A stretch of DNA of 64,000 bases from an uncultured Allomuricauda sp. GTDB lineage: Bacteria > Bacteroidota > Bacteroidia > Flavobacteriales > Flavobacteriaceae. The stretch is taken from NCBI RefSeq assembly GCF_947499585.1, contig NZ_CANMOO010000004.1:186001-250000 (forward strand), read 5' to 3'. Shown one piece after another: positions 44,375-54,135 of the stretch. Every line of letters begins with the position of its first letter. Within the stretch, counting starts at the first letter, position 1. Below the pieces are notes generated by a model. That model did not search any database and was not told where the DNA came from. It saw only the letters and a program-made list of their open reading frames with translations. The translations under genes were made by a program, and so were the position numbers.

Positions 44375-44384
44375 CACGATTTAG

Positions 44385-45104
44385 ATGGTTACCAAAAACC
44401 AAATTAAACTAGTTGTTAGCTTACAGCAAAAAAAGTACCGAACTCAACATGGGCTATTTGTGGTTGAGGGTGCAAAGACCACAAGAGAAATATTAAAAGC
44501 TGGACTTAAGCCTTTTAAACTGTTTATTGATGAACCTCAGAAAATTGAAGATTTTATCGAAGCTGAGGTTATCTCAAAATCAGAATTAAAGCAAATGAGC
44601 AGTTTAAGTAATCCAAATGGGGTATTGGGAGTATTTTATATGCCAGATACTAAAAAGCCTGATAATACGGATTGGTTGGTCGGTTTAGATGCAGTTCGTG
44701 ATCCGGGTAATTTGGGTACTATAATTAGATTATGTGATTGGTTTGGTGTAAAGCATCTTATATGTTCAATGGATACGGTAGATTGCTACAATCCTAAGGT
44801 GTTGCAGGCCACTATGGGTTCTATAACTAGGGTCAATGTTGTTTATACTGATTTACTTGACTATTTGAAAAAAAGCTCACTTTCAATTTTTGGAACTTTT
44901 ATGAATGGTGATACGGTTTACCAAAAAGAATTACCAGAAGCAGGAATTATGATCATGGGCAATGAGGCCAATGGAATTTCTAAAGAAATCTGCGACGTGG
45001 TAACAGAAAATATAGCTATTCCACAGTTTGGTTCAAAAACGACCGAGAGCTTAAATGTTGCTGCCGCAACTGCGATTCTTTTAAACGAAATAAGAAGAGG
45101 GTAG
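44385..45104 (+). CDS. TrmH/SpoU family RNA methyltransferase
   Basis: A 239-residue SPOUT enzyme with an N-terminal RNA-binding domain (L-Q-Q-K-K-Y-R-x2-H-G-L-F-V-V-E-G near 15-28) and a knotted catalytic domain. Motif 1 is L-D-A-V-R-D-P-G-N-L-G-T-I-I-R, motif 2 M-G-N-E-A-N-G-I-S and motif 3 I-P-Q-F-G-S-K-T-T-E-S-L-N-V-A-A-A. It probably methylates a ribose 2'-OH in 23S rRNA; the exact site is unknown. It is divergent from tamL and converges on porT. Confidence 0.92.
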   Translation: MVTKNQIKLVVSLQQKKYRTQHGLFVVEGAKTTREILKAGLKPFKLFIDEPQKIEDFIEAEVISKSELKQMSSLSNPNGVLGVFYMPDTKKPDNTDWLVGLDAVRDPGNLGTIIRLCDWFGVKHLICSMDTVDCYNPKVLQATMGSITRVNVVYTDLLDYLKKSSLSIFGTFMNGDTVYQKELPEAGIMIMGNEANGISKEICDVVTENIAIPQFGSKTTESLNVAAATAILLNEIRRG

Positions 45105-45105
45105 A

Positions 45106-45804
45106 TTACTCAAAAGTAAAATTGATAAAGATTCCCCGAGTACGCATGGCATTAATGTTTCCGGTCCAAGGACTATTGGGGTCATTATCAGGAACGAGTT
45201 CGTCCGTCAAAGCAAAAACACCTCTAATAGATGGTGAAAACTTAAAGTACTCTGTATAAATATCAATTCCAAAACCAAGTTCATAACCATAAACATTCTG
45301 TTTCATACGGAATTCACCACTACTATTATCATCTAGACTATCCTCTTTGCTTCCTAGATTCATTGCGGTGTATACACCTCCTGTTATATAAGGTTTCCAG
45401 TTACCAAACCTTTTGGCGCTTACCTTAACTAATAAAGGAAATCTAATATAGGTGGACTTGACTTCTCTAATGGCATCATTTTCTGATGTAAAACCAGGAA
45501 AACCTAGAATTCTAGAAGTGTAAAGCAAGCCAGGTTCAAAACGTAAATCTAAAAATTCATTGATTCGCATTTCACCAATCAAACCAACATTGAACCCTGC
45601 GCTTGTATCAACTAAAATGTCCTGTCCAATATCGTTTTCATATTCAAATTGAAAGTCATATAAATTAAATCCTAGATAGTATCCCCAGTTCAATAACTTT
45701 AAATCTTCAGTTTGAAGATTAAGAATAGGGTCTTTTCTAAACTGTGCCGAGGAATTTGGACATAGCAATAACAGCAGGCCAAATAGAAGAAGGACGTTTT
45801 TCAT
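45106..45804 (-). CDS. porT: PorT-like type IX secretion outer-membrane protein
   Basis: About 232 residues from the ATG at 45804, which begins a clean signal peptide (M-K-N-V-L-L-L-F-G ... S-S-A-Q). The body is an eight-strand-type barrel with the PorT-like segments R-F-P-L-L-V-K-V-S-A-K-R and Y-I-T-G-G-V-Y-T-A-M-N-L near 140-160. In flavobacteria porT (sprT) lies next to ubiE, as here (4 bp between ubiE stop and this ATG). PorT is needed for T9SS protein export and gliding. Confidence 0.85.
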   Translation of the reverse strand: MKNVLLLFGLLLLLCPNSSAQFRKDPILNLQTEDLKLLNWGYYLGFNLYDFQFEYENDIGQDILVDTSAGFNVGLIGEMRINEFLDLRFEPGLLYTSRILGFPGFTSENDAIREVKSTYIRFPLLVKVSAKRFGNWKPYITGGVYTAMNLGSKEDSLDDNSSGEFRMKQNVYGYELGFGIDIYTEYFKFSPSIRGVFALTDELVPDNDPNSPWTGNINAMRTRGIFINFTFE

Positions 45805-45808
45805 CAAA

Positions 45809-46537
45809 TTATTTTGTAGCGACATATATAGATGCCACCCCAAATGTCTGGGGCATGTTCTCTATACCTATAAACCCAATTTTGTCCAAAATATTGTTGA
45901 ATTCTTGACCATGAGGAAAAACGGAAGCTGATTCACTTAAATAATCATAAGCAGAACGATCCTTAGAGAAGGTTTTGCCAATTCCGGTAAGTATGTATTT
46001 TGTGTACAATCTATACCCTTGTTTAAATGGTGTTTTGGTCGGAACAGATGTTTCGAGTATTACCAAACTTCCTTCAGGTTTTAGGACTCTATAGATTTCT
46101 TGAAGCCCTTTTTCCAAGTTTTCAAAGTTGCGCACCCCAAAAGCTACTGTAACGGCATCAAAGGTATTATCATCAAAAGAAAGATTTTCACTGTCACCAA
46201 CTACCATTTGAATGGTGTTTTGTAGGTTTTTATCAGTAATCTTGGTCTTTCCAACTTCCAGCATTCCAGGAGAAATATCCAATCCAATAATTTTTTCCGC
46301 GCCCGTCTTGGTCATGGCAATAGCAAGATCTCCAGTGCCCGTGGCAATATCCAGAATAGTTTTTGGAGATTTCTTCTTAAGAAGATTCACCACCCTTTTG
46401 CGCCATTTTAAATCAATACCTAAAGAAATAACCCTGTTTAGCCCATCATAATCCTTAGAAATAGTATCGAACATTTGCTTTACTTGTTCCTTCTTTCCGA
46501 GGTCAGAATCTTTATAAGGCTTGACTTTTTTGGACAT
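45809..46537 (-). CDS. ubiE: Demethylmenaquinone methyltransferase
   Basis: About 242 residues from the ATG at 46537 (M-S-K-K-V-K-P-Y); the longer frame start at 46588 is not needed. SAM-dependent class I methyltransferase with [11 protein letters not shown] near 68-78, [13 protein letters not shown] near 130 and [10 protein letters not shown] near 165, as in UbiE/MenG. It makes menaquinone, the respiratory quinone of this group. It is followed at 4 bp by porT, and a TATATTTG box lies 17 bp upstream. Confidence 0.95.
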   Translation of the reverse strand: MSKKVKPYKDSDLGKKEQVKQMFDTISKDYDGLNRVISLGIDLKWRKRVVNLLKKKSPKTILDIATGTGDLAIAMTKTGAEKIIGLDISPGMLEVGKTKITDKNLQNTIQMVVGDSENLSFDDNTFDAVTVAFGVRNFENLEKGLQEIYRVLKPEGSLVILETSVPTKTPFKQGYRLYTKYILTGIGKTFSKDRSAYDYLSESASVFPHGQEFNNILDKIGFIGIENMPQTFGVASIYVATK

Positions 46538-46553
46538 GTGCTGAATTTGCTGG

Positions 46554-46561
46554 CAAATATA
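46554..46561 (-). promoter_or_regulatory. Candidate -7 box (TATATTTG) of ubiE-porT
   Basis: A TAnnTTTG match on the minus strand, 17 bp before the ubiE ATG, implying a very short leader. A possible -33 TTTTTG is further away than usual. Confidence 0.45.
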
Positions 46562-46725
46562 CAACTTAGGTATATGAGAGGTGTACAAAAATAATTACGT
46601 AATTTTGCCTCGCAACAAAGGAAAACTTTTCCGTATTATGTTAGGTATTCGTCTTTTAGACTGTGGTCAATATTCTTTTTTTACCATTACAAATTGAATC
46701 TATTAAGAACATCTTATTCTAATCA

Positions 46726-48075
46726 ATGAAGATTATAATTGCGGGAGCAGGTGAGGTAGGTTTTCATTTGGCAAAACTTTTGTCATATGAAGCACAAGAA
46801 ATTACATTGATTGATACGGACAAAGAGAGTCTGTCGTATGCAGACAATCATTTGGATATTAGAGTTCTTAGGGGCGATGCAACATCAATAGAAGTATTAA
46901 GAGATGCTAAAGTAGAAGCTTCTGATTTGGTGATTGGTGTAACAGCATCGGAGACTACCAATTTAACGCTCTGTTTCTTGGCCAAACAATTGGGTTGCAA
47001 GAAGACCATTGCCAGAATATCCAATACAGAGTTTATAGACAATAGGGAACTTATTAAGTTTGAGGAACTTGGTGTAGATGAATTAATTTCTCCAGAAGAA
47101 CTGGCAGCAACAGAAATTCAGTTGTTGTTGAACCAATCGGCTTTCAACGATACCTACGAGTTTGAAGGAGGATTACTGACCATGATTGGGGTTTTCTTAC
47201 CAAAATCGGCACCTTTTGTAGGTAAAATGGTGAAAGAGGCCGCTAAAATTTTCCCAGAACTTCATTTTATGCCCATTGCATTGCAGCGAATGGGAACTCA
47301 GTATACTCTTATTCCAAGAGGAGATACGGTTTTTAAAGAAGGGGATCAAGTGTATTTCATTACTTCGGCCGAAGGTGTAGAAGAGCTTTACAAGCTCACA
47401 GGGATGCAAAAAAAGGAAATTAAAAATGTGATGATTCTTGGCGGCAGTAAAGTTGGTTTTAAAACTGCCCGTGATTTATGCAATAAAAAGTTCAATGTAA
47501 AACTCATTGAAAAAAATAAAGAAAAGGCATTTGATATAGCTGATGAACTTCCCCATGCATTGGTTATTAACGGAGATGGCAGAAACGTTGAGCTTTTAGA
47601 TGAAGAGAGTTTAGAATCAATGGATGCTTTCATCGCGGTTACAGGAAATTCGGAAACGAACATCATGTCCTGTTTGGTTGCTAAATCCAAGAAAATCAAG
47701 AAAACCATAGCAATGGTGGAGAATATGGATTATTTCCAGCTGTCACACTCCATCGGGGTAGATACGCTTATCAATAAAAAATTGTTGGCGGCCAATAATA
47801 TCTTTAGGTATATAAGAAGGGGAGAAGTACTTGCATTAACGCGTTTAAGTAATCTTAATGCGGAAATTCTTGAGTTTGAAGTGAAAGCTACCTCATTGGT
47901 GAATGGCGAGATTATTAAAGAATTGGACTTTCCAAGAGAAGCAAGCATTGGCGGTGTAATTAGAGATGGCAAAGGTATTATTGCATTAGGAGACTTTAAG
48001 ATTATGAAAGGTGACCGTGTTGTGGTCTGCTGCTTGCCCAAAGCTATCCCACGTATAGAAAAGCTGTTCTTGTAA
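46726..48075 (+). CDS. trkA: Trk potassium uptake regulatory subunit TrkA
   Basis: A 449-residue cytoplasmic NAD-binding regulator made of two TrkA_N/TrkA_C units. The Rossmann motifs are G-A-G-E-V-G-F-H near 6-13 and G-G-S-K-V-G-F near 238-244, each followed by a TrkA_C domain. It gates the TrkH channel. Its stop and the trkH ATG overlap (TAATG), so the two are one operon. Full length and all motifs are present. Confidence 0.95.
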   Translation: MKIIIAGAGEVGFHLAKLLSYEAQEITLIDTDKESLSYADNHLDIRVLRGDATSIEVLRDAKVEASDLVIGVTASETTNLTLCFLAKQLGCKKTIARISNTEFIDNRELIKFEELGVDELISPEELAATEIQLLLNQSAFNDTYEFEGGLLTMIGVFLPKSAPFVGKMVKEAAKIFPELHFMPIALQRMGTQYTLIPRGDTVFKEGDQVYFITSAEGVEELYKLTGMQKKEIKNVMILGGSKVGFKTARDLCNKKFNVKLIEKNKEKAFDIADELPHALVINGDGRNVELLDEESLESMDAFIAVTGNSETNIMSCLVAKSKKIKKTIAMVENMDYFQLSHSIGVDTLINKKLLAANNIFRYIRRGEVLALTRLSNLNAEILEFEVKATSLVNGEIIKELDFPREASIGGVIRDGKGIIALGDFKIMKGDRVVVCCLPKAIPRIEKLFL

Positions 48076-49565
48076 TGAAGCTTAACACACGAATTATTGT
48101 TCATATTATGGGGCTATTGCTACTTTGCAATGGCTCTTTTATGCTTTTGGCAGCGTTTGTTAGCGGTATTTATAAGGATGGTGCGACCTTAGATATTACC
48201 CTTGCTGCTATTGTCACTATGCTTTTTGGAGTTATGGCGATGTTTTATACAAGAGGTCATAAGAAGGAAGTAAAAAGAAAAGAAGGATACATTGTGGTCA
48301 CCTTTGGATGGATAATTATGTCTATCTCAGGAACACTACCTTATCTTTTTTCAGGAGCAATACCAGAGGTTACCAACGCTTTTTTTGAAACCATATCTGG
48401 TTATACAACTACTGGAGCATCCATTATAGATGATATAGAGGCTATGCCTGAAGGAATCCTTTTTTGGCGGAGTCTTACGCATTGGATAGGAGGCATGGGA
48501 ATTATTGTACTTGCAATAGCCATTCTTCCGCTTTTAGGTATAGGGGGAATGCAATTGTTTGCGGCAGAAGCACCAGGGCCAGCTGGGGATAAGCTACACC
48601 CAAGAATAACAGATACTGCAAAACGATTGTGGTTGATTTATTTTGGATATACGGTTGCTGAAACTATTCTTTTGAAGCTGGCTGGAATGTCTTTTTTCGA
48701 TGCAATGAACCATTCCTTAGCCACCTTATCAACCGGAGGTTTTTCAACCAAAAATGCAAGCTTGGCGTATTGGAACAATCAGCCTTTAATTCAGTATATC
48801 ACTATTGTTTTCATGTTTTTGGCAGGTAGTAATTTTGTATTGAGCTATTTTGCCTTTACGGGCAAAGTACAACGAATACTAAAAGATGAAGAATTCAAAT
48901 ACTACACGATTTTTCTTATTCTCTTTACAATTATAGCAGCATTAGTAGTTTATTTTAATGCAAATGTTCCTGTATCCGACTTCCACCCTATGGTTTCAGG
49001 CAAAGGAGAGAGTGCATTTAGGCACGCACTTTTTCAAGTTGTGGCAATTGTTACGACAACAGGTTTTGTAACCGCTGATTTCACCAGTTGGACTCCCTTT
49101 TTGACCATTTTCTTTTTTGGACTTATGTTCTTGGGAGGATCCGCCGGTTCTACTGCAGGTGGAATAAAGGTGATGCGACATTTATTGATTATAAAAAATG
49201 GACTGCTGGAGTTCAAACGTACCTTACATACCAATGCAATTATTCCGGTTCGTTACAATGAAAAAACGGTTTCGGAACATATCGTATATAACATAATCGC
49301 CTTTTTTGTGCTTTATATGTTATTCTTTATAATAGGTTCTTTGGTGTTAGGGTTTTTGGGTCTTGACTTCGTTTCAGCAATTGGCGGTTCAGCATCCTCC
49401 CTAGGTAATGTGGGCCCCGCGTTAGGAAGCCTTAACCCTGTTAGCAATTATAACAGCCTCCCGGACGCTGGTAAATGGTGGTGTGGGTTTTTGATGTTAT
49501 TAGGGCGTTTAGAACTTTTTACGGTGCTTATTATTTTAACCCCATATTTTTGGAAGAAGACCTAA
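48075..49565 (+). CDS. trkH: Trk potassium transporter membrane subunit TrkH
   Basis: A 496-residue inner-membrane potassium channel with four selectivity-filter loops typical of TrkH: T-T-T-G-A-S near 112, L-S-T-G-G-F-S-T near 220, T-T-T-G-F near 325, and A-S-S-L-G-N-V-G-P-A-L near 447. The family motif W-I-G-G-M-G-I-I-V-L-A near 138 is also present. It works with TrkA for potassium uptake. Confidence 0.95.
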   Translation: MKLNTRIIVHIMGLLLLCNGSFMLLAAFVSGIYKDGATLDITLAAIVTMLFGVMAMFYTRGHKKEVKRKEGYIVVTFGWIIMSISGTLPYLFSGAIPEVTNAFFETISGYTTTGASIIDDIEAMPEGILFWRSLTHWIGGMGIIVLAIAILPLLGIGGMQLFAAEAPGPAGDKLHPRITDTAKRLWLIYFGYTVAETILLKLAGMSFFDAMNHSLATLSTGGFSTKNASLAYWNNQPLIQYITIVFMFLAGSNFVLSYFAFTGKVQRILKDEEFKYYTIFLILFTIIAALVVYFNANVPVSDFHPMVSGKGESAFRHALFQVVAIVTTTGFVTADFTSWTPFLTIFFFGLMFLGGSAGSTAGGIKVMRHLLIIKNGLLEFKRTLHTNAIIPVRYNEKTVSEHIVYNIIAFFVLYMLFFIIGSLVLGFLGLDFVSAIGGSASSLGNVGPALGSLNPVSNYNSLPDAGKWWCGFLMLLGRLELFTVLIILTPYFWKKT

Positions 49566-49619
49566 AGTGGATAATAAAAACACCTTAAAGGGTTACTCGG
49601 AGATGTTCTTAATTTTTAA

Positions 49620-51590
49620 TTATCGGTAACCTTTGGTATATATTGTGCGATTGGTTGAAGATAAGCCGCCCAATAATCCTTCTCTGGTTGTCTCTACAAT
49701 TAAAGTCGGTTCCCATGGGGTTCCTGTAGCGGGTTGAAGCCATAAGGTTTGGGTCACTTTGCTATTGAGCCATTCTCCGCTTTTTGAATCTTGAAAGGGA
49801 TAAGTGGACGTAATCATCAATCTGTTATCCTGCCAAGAAGCCGTTGAAACTATTGGTTTCCCGGTACGACCCATTAATATGTTGTTTTCGGATGTTGAAC
49901 CATCTAAGGCAAAGCGGTAACGAACCAATTGTTGAATTTCCCTTGGAACAAAGACCACACGTTCAACGTCCAATTGATTAGGTGCGTGTTTGATGGATAT
50001 TTTATCGCCCCAACCACTTCCCAGCGATGGAATTGGTGACTCATCTACCCGATTAATTACAGAGACCCTATGAAGTGTTGTGGTTGACCAAGTACCCGTA
50101 AAATCAGGATTTTTCATAGCAAAACCCCTTGCTTCAAGGGCAGTTCTATCTGATCTCTCATAGGTCTTTACAGGACTTCCGGAACCCGCTTTAGGTGGTA
50201 AATAAGGATCGACAGCATTAGCACTTGCGGAAACTCTAGGGTGTTTAATGAATGAGGCTTCATATTCCTTTACTATACTATCCATAATGCCTATAACCCC
50301 TGGATAATAATCTTTGACGTCGATTTCTTCTCTTGGGTCCACCCTTAAATCAAATAACCGTACTTGGTTTTCAGGTTCGGAATCTGGCATTTCGGTTTTG
50401 TACACATACCATAGTTTCCAATCCCGCCATTTGACGGCCATTATTTGACCGAATCGTTGTGTGAATATGGCACTTTCGCGGTTAGATCTACTTTGCTTTC
50501 CTTCTAGAAAAGGGAGTTGATTTACCCCATCTATAATTCGGTCTTTTGGTATGGCTTCATCTTTTCCTGTGGCATGGATAATGGTCGAGAACAAATCAAC
50601 TTCATGAACCATTTCATTGGAAACCTGCCCAGCCTTAATTTTATCTGGCCATCTAATAACACATGGTGTTCGTACACCACCTTCCATGGCCGAATTGTAA
50701 TATCCACGCCAAGGGCCGGGTGAACCTCTCCAAGGGCGTCTCATCTCTGCACCATTGTCCGTACACCATATAATCAAGGTATTATCTTCGATTCCTAGTT
50801 CTTTTAATTGATTTAAAATCAAACCAACGTTATAATCTATATCAGCCATTGAATCCCCCATATCCCCAGCTCCAGTAGTGCCAGCCTTATCGGGATGAGG
50901 TAATGCAGGAAAATGCAATTGTGTCATGGCATAATACAAAAAGAAGGGTCTATCCTTTTCTGCATTCTTCTTTATAAAAGCAATGCTGCGTTGTGCAGCT
51001 TCACGATCAATTGTACGCCTTGTTTTTTGATTAAAAGGTTTTACTTTTTTGGATACGGTTCCTGCGTTCCCTTCCCATATGTAGGGAGCTGGTTGTAAAT
51101 TAGGGTCAAAACCATCCATTGAAGGAAATTGAGAGACATGAGTTGTGCCTGGAATTCCATACCACTCATCAAAACCTTGGTTGGTTGGTTCACGTTTTCC
51201 ATGCCAGTTTTTGGCACCAAGATCCCATTTCCCAAAAAGTGCAGTTGAATATCCCACGGACTTTAAACGCTCGGCAATGGTTTCTTCCCACAATGTGGTG
51301 CCAGCGTAATAGTCTTCACCTGCCCGAACCGCATATCTACCGGTAAGTATAGCGATACGAGAAGGGGTACATGAGTATTCTACATTAAAGTTTGTCAACC
51401 GCATACCTTCAGCACCTATTCTGTCAATGTTCGGGGTAGCTACACCGCGAGCGCCTCCGTAAGCAGCAACTTCACCAACACCCAAATTGTCTGGAAAAAT
51501 CAATATAACATTGGGCTTTTTTTGAGAAAAACCAGAAAGGGCGACCAAACAGAAGATTAGCGAGGTTAAATATAAAATTGGTTTCTTCAT
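49620..51590 (-). CDS. Type I sulfatase with extra C-terminal domain
   Basis: A 656-residue secreted sulfatase (signal to about 22). The formylglycine motif is C74-T-P-S-R near the start of G-R-Y-A, with D34-N35 and a later C-T-D-N-G-A-E as metal ligands. It needs a maturation enzyme that is not in this window. The sulfatase domain ends near residue 480. The last 160 residues form a separate beta-rich domain starting D-F-T-G-T-W. Substrate could be a sulfated polysaccharide, as is common in marine flavobacteria, but it stands alone without a carbohydrate cluster. Confidence 0.9.
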   Translation of the reverse strand: MKKPILYLTSLIFCLVALSGFSQKKPNVILIFPDNLGVGEVAAYGGARGVATPNIDRIGAEGMRLTNFNVEYSCTPSRIAILTGRYAVRAGEDYYAGTTLWEETIAERLKSVGYSTALFGKWDLGAKNWHGKREPTNQGFDEWYGIPGTTHVSQFPSMDGFDPNLQPAPYIWEGNAGTVSKKVKPFNQKTRRTIDREAAQRSIAFIKKNAEKDRPFFLYYAMTQLHFPALPHPDKAGTTGAGDMGDSMADIDYNVGLILNQLKELGIEDNTLIIWCTDNGAEMRRPWRGSPGPWRGYYNSAMEGGVRTPCVIRWPDKIKAGQVSNEMVHEVDLFSTIIHATGKDEAIPKDRIIDGVNQLPFLEGKQSRSNRESAIFTQRFGQIMAVKWRDWKLWYVYKTEMPDSEPENQVRLFDLRVDPREEIDVKDYYPGVIGIMDSIVKEYEASFIKHPRVSASANAVDPYLPPKAGSGSPVKTYERSDRTALEARGFAMKNPDFTGTWSTTTLHRVSVINRVDESPIPSLGSGWGDKISIKHAPNQLDVERVVFVPREIQQLVRYRFALDGSTSENNILMGRTGKPIVSTASWQDNRLMITSTYPFQDSKSGEWLNSKVTQTLWLQPATGTPWEPTLIVETTREGLLGGLSSTNRTIYTKGYR

Positions 51591-51655
51591 TTGGAAAGTT
51601 TTATTATCTCGAAGATACTATATGATTTTATCTAGTGCGATAAAACTATCCAAAT

Positions 51656-51690
51656 AAAAAAGCCCTCAAGAATTTTTTATTCTTGAGGGC
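51656..51690 (-). terminator. Terminator of the aminotransferase gene
   Basis: An 11-bp perfect stem (gccctcaagaa 51662-51672 / ttcttgagggc 51680-51690) with a T-run on the minus strand, 25 bp after the stop at 51715. Confidence 0.85.
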
Positions 51691-51714
51691 AGTTATTTTT
51701 AATTGCTTTACAAT

Positions 51715-52905
51715 CTATTTTACTGCTTCAGCAATCCTAGAAATAGCTTTTCTAATGTCTTCTTCGCTTGCAGCATAGGAGATACGGATGCTATTGCCGT
51801 TTCCAAAAGCGTCTCCTGTAACAGTAGCTACATTGGCTTGTTCCAATAGATACATGGCAAAGTCAGATGCGTTGTTTATGGTTTTGCCGTTAAATGTTTT
51901 TCCAAAAAAAGCGGTCACATCAGGATATACATAAAAAGCCCCTTCGGGTTCATTACATTTAAATCCGTCAATGTTATTCAATAATTCCAAGATAAGCTTC
52001 CTACGATTTTTGAATTCATCCACCATATACTGAACGCGACTTGGAGATTCTAATAATGCAGTGATCACTGCACGTTGAGCAATACAATTGGCGCCACTTG
52101 TAACTTGTCCTTGCAATTTATTACAAGCTCTGGCGATATATGCTGGAGCTCCAATATAACCTATTCGCCACCCCGTCATGGCAAAAGCCTTGGCAACACC
52201 ATTTACGGTAACTGTACGGTCATACATATCGTCAAAAGCAGCCATTGAGGCGTGAGCTGTAACTCCGTAATTAATATGTTCGTAAATCTCATCACTGACC
52301 ACTACAATTTGTGGGTATTTTTGAAGTACATCAGCCAAACCTCTTAACTCCTCTTTACTATAAATTGAGCCACTTGGATTGCATGGGGAACTGTACCACA
52401 ACATTTTAGTCTTTGGTGTGATTGCAGCTTCCAATTGCTCCGGCGTCATTTTAAAATCATTTTCAATAGAAGTAGCAACCTCCACAGGAACTCCCTCAGA
52501 AAGTTTGACAATATCACTATAGCTTACCCAATATGGGCAAGGTAAAATGACTTCATCTCCTTTATTCAAACAAGCTTGGGCTAGATTGTAGAGTGCCTGC
52601 TTTGCACCTGTAGAAACAACAATTTGAGGGCGTTCATAAGTAATACCATTATCTCTTTTGAACTTGGTGCTTATAGCATCTTTTAATTCTACATAGCCAT
52701 CTACAGGTGTGTACGAATTGTAACCATCCTTTACTGCCTGTATGGCGGCATCTTTAATGTAGTCCGGTGTATTAAAGTCAGGTTCACCTAAACTAAGGCC
52801 AATAATATCTTTTCCAGATGCTCTAAGTTCTCTGGCTTTTGCAGCCATTTCAAGAGTTGCTGAAGGAACTAGGTTATTAATCCTTTCAGAAAGTTGGTTG
52901 CTCAT
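51715..52905 (-). CDS. PLP-dependent class I aminotransferase (aspartate type)
   Basis: A 396-residue enzyme of the Thermus-type aspartate aminotransferase group (I-gamma). It has L-S-L-G-E-P-D-F near 37-44, Y-S-S-P-C-N-P-S-G near 170-178, D-E-I-Y near 204, and the PLP lysine in V-N-G-V-A-K-A-F-A-M-T-G-W-R near 233-246. It exchanges amino groups between aspartate and 2-oxoglutarate, or related substrates. It lies 13 bp after the desaturase stop and may be co-transcribed with it, then terminated by a strong hairpin. Confidence 0.93.
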   Translation of the reverse strand: MSNQLSERINNLVPSATLEMAAKARELRASGKDIIGLSLGEPDFNTPDYIKDAAIQAVKDGYNSYTPVDGYVELKDAISTKFKRDNGITYERPQIVVSTGAKQALYNLAQACLNKGDEVILPCPYWVSYSDIVKLSEGVPVEVATSIENDFKMTPEQLEAAITPKTKMLWYSSPCNPSGSIYSKEELRGLADVLQKYPQIVVVSDEIYEHINYGVTAHASMAAFDDMYDRTVTVNGVAKAFAMTGWRIGYIGAPAYIARACNKLQGQVTSGANCIAQRAVITALLESPSRVQYMVDEFKNRRKLILELLNNIDGFKCNEPEGAFYVYPDVTAFFGKTFNGKTINNASDFAMYLLEQANVATVTGDAFGNGNSIRISYAASEEDIRKAISRIAEAVK

Positions 52906-52918
52906 TGGTTTTACTATT

Positions 52919-54022
52919 TTACTGGTACTGAAGTGCTGGATTTTTACCCAACTCTTTCAAATGTTTGAAGTGCGAAATTATAGCTTTTCTAGTAGTTTTA
53001 TACTCGTTGTAAGGCAAATTAAACTCCTTGGCCGTTTGTTTCACAATTTTGGAGATTTTTGTATAATGAACATGACTAATATTGGGAAATATATGATGTT
53101 CAACCTGATGGTTCAGACCACCGGTAAACCAATTTACAATTCTATTTTTGGTGCCAAAATTCACTGTTGTTGCAAGTTGATGAATAGCCCAAGTATTTTT
53201 CATAGTTCCGGTTTCATCAGGTAGAGGAGTGTCTGCTTCATCAACAATATGGGCCAATTGAAATACTACACTTAAAATTACTCCAGCCACATAATGCATG
53301 ATAAAGAACCCAAGCAGTACTTGCCACCAAGGAATATCAACAAGGAGCAGAGGTAAAACAATCCAAATAGTAATATATATAGTCTTTGTTATGACCAAGG
53401 TACTCCAGTTTATTACTGGATTTGGCAGTTTTCCATAAGACAATTTTCTTTTCATGTATCGATACATTTGTTGAAAATCTGTGGTTATCGCCCAATTAAA
53501 AGTCAATAATCCATAAAGAAGAATGGAATAAAAATGCTGGAATTTATGGTGCTTTTGCCACTCTGCATGTTTTGAAAAGCGAAGAATTCTTCCTGCTTCC
53601 ATATCTTCATCATGCTCGTGTATGTTGGTATAGGTATGGTGCAAAACGTTATGTTGTACTTGCCAATTGTATACGTTCCCAGCCAAAATATAGATACTGC
53701 TACCCATAAGCTTATTAACCCATTTTTTGTTGGAATAAGCACCATGATTTCCATCATGCATAACATTCATTCCCACACCGGCCATTCCCACTCCCATGGT
53801 AATGGACAATAAGATGTAAGCCCAAAAAGGCAGGTTTAATGTCAACATTAAAAAGTAAGGAGCCAAGAAAACGGCAAACATCACAACTGTTTTAAGGTGA
53901 AGTTTCCAATTTCCGGTTTTCTTTATTTGATTTTCACTAAAATATTGGTTTACCCTTTTATTTAGTGTTCTGAAGAATTGTGCTGAATCTTTTCTTGAAA
54001 ATCGGATGATATCCTTTTCCAT
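52919..54022 (-). CDS. Membrane fatty-acid (acyl-CoA / acyl-lipid) desaturase
   Basis: A 367-residue membrane di-iron desaturase with four or more helices and the three His boxes H-D-G-N-H-G near 92, H-N-V-L-H-H near 125 and H-Q-V-E-H-H near 310. This front-end or linoleoyl-CoA-like type inserts a double bond into an acyl chain, probably to adjust membrane fluidity. A good promoter box lies 15 bp upstream, and the aminotransferase gene follows at 13 bp. Confidence 0.9.
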   Translation of the reverse strand: MEKDIIRFSRKDSAQFFRTLNKRVNQYFSENQIKKTGNWKLHLKTVVMFAVFLAPYFLMLTLNLPFWAYILLSITMGVGMAGVGMNVMHDGNHGAYSNKKWVNKLMGSSIYILAGNVYNWQVQHNVLHHTYTNIHEHDEDMEAGRILRFSKHAEWQKHHKFQHFYSILLYGLLTFNWAITTDFQQMYRYMKRKLSYGKLPNPVINWSTLVITKTIYITIWIVLPLLLVDIPWWQVLLGFFIMHYVAGVILSVVFQLAHIVDEADTPLPDETGTMKNTWAIHQLATTVNFGTKNRIVNWFTGGLNHQVEHHIFPNISHVHYTKISKIVKQTAKEFNLPYNEYKTTRKAIISHFKHLKELGKNPALQYQ

Positions 54023-54036
54023 AAATTAATTTTTTA

Positions 54037-54044
54037 CAAAGGTA
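54037..54044 (-). promoter_or_regulatory. Candidate promoter (TACCTTTG) of the desaturase operon
   Basis: The -7 box TACCTTTG is 15 bp before the ATG, and a TTG lies about 15 bp further upstream on the minus strand, close to the Bacteroidota -33/-7 spacing. Confidence 0.55.
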
Positions 54045-54135
54045 AGTAAATTGATTTCTCAAGTTCCCAACTTTATATGAAAACGATGTTAAGGTGTTTA
54101 AAAGTATTAATTTTGCTGAAATTAACAGATTGAGC

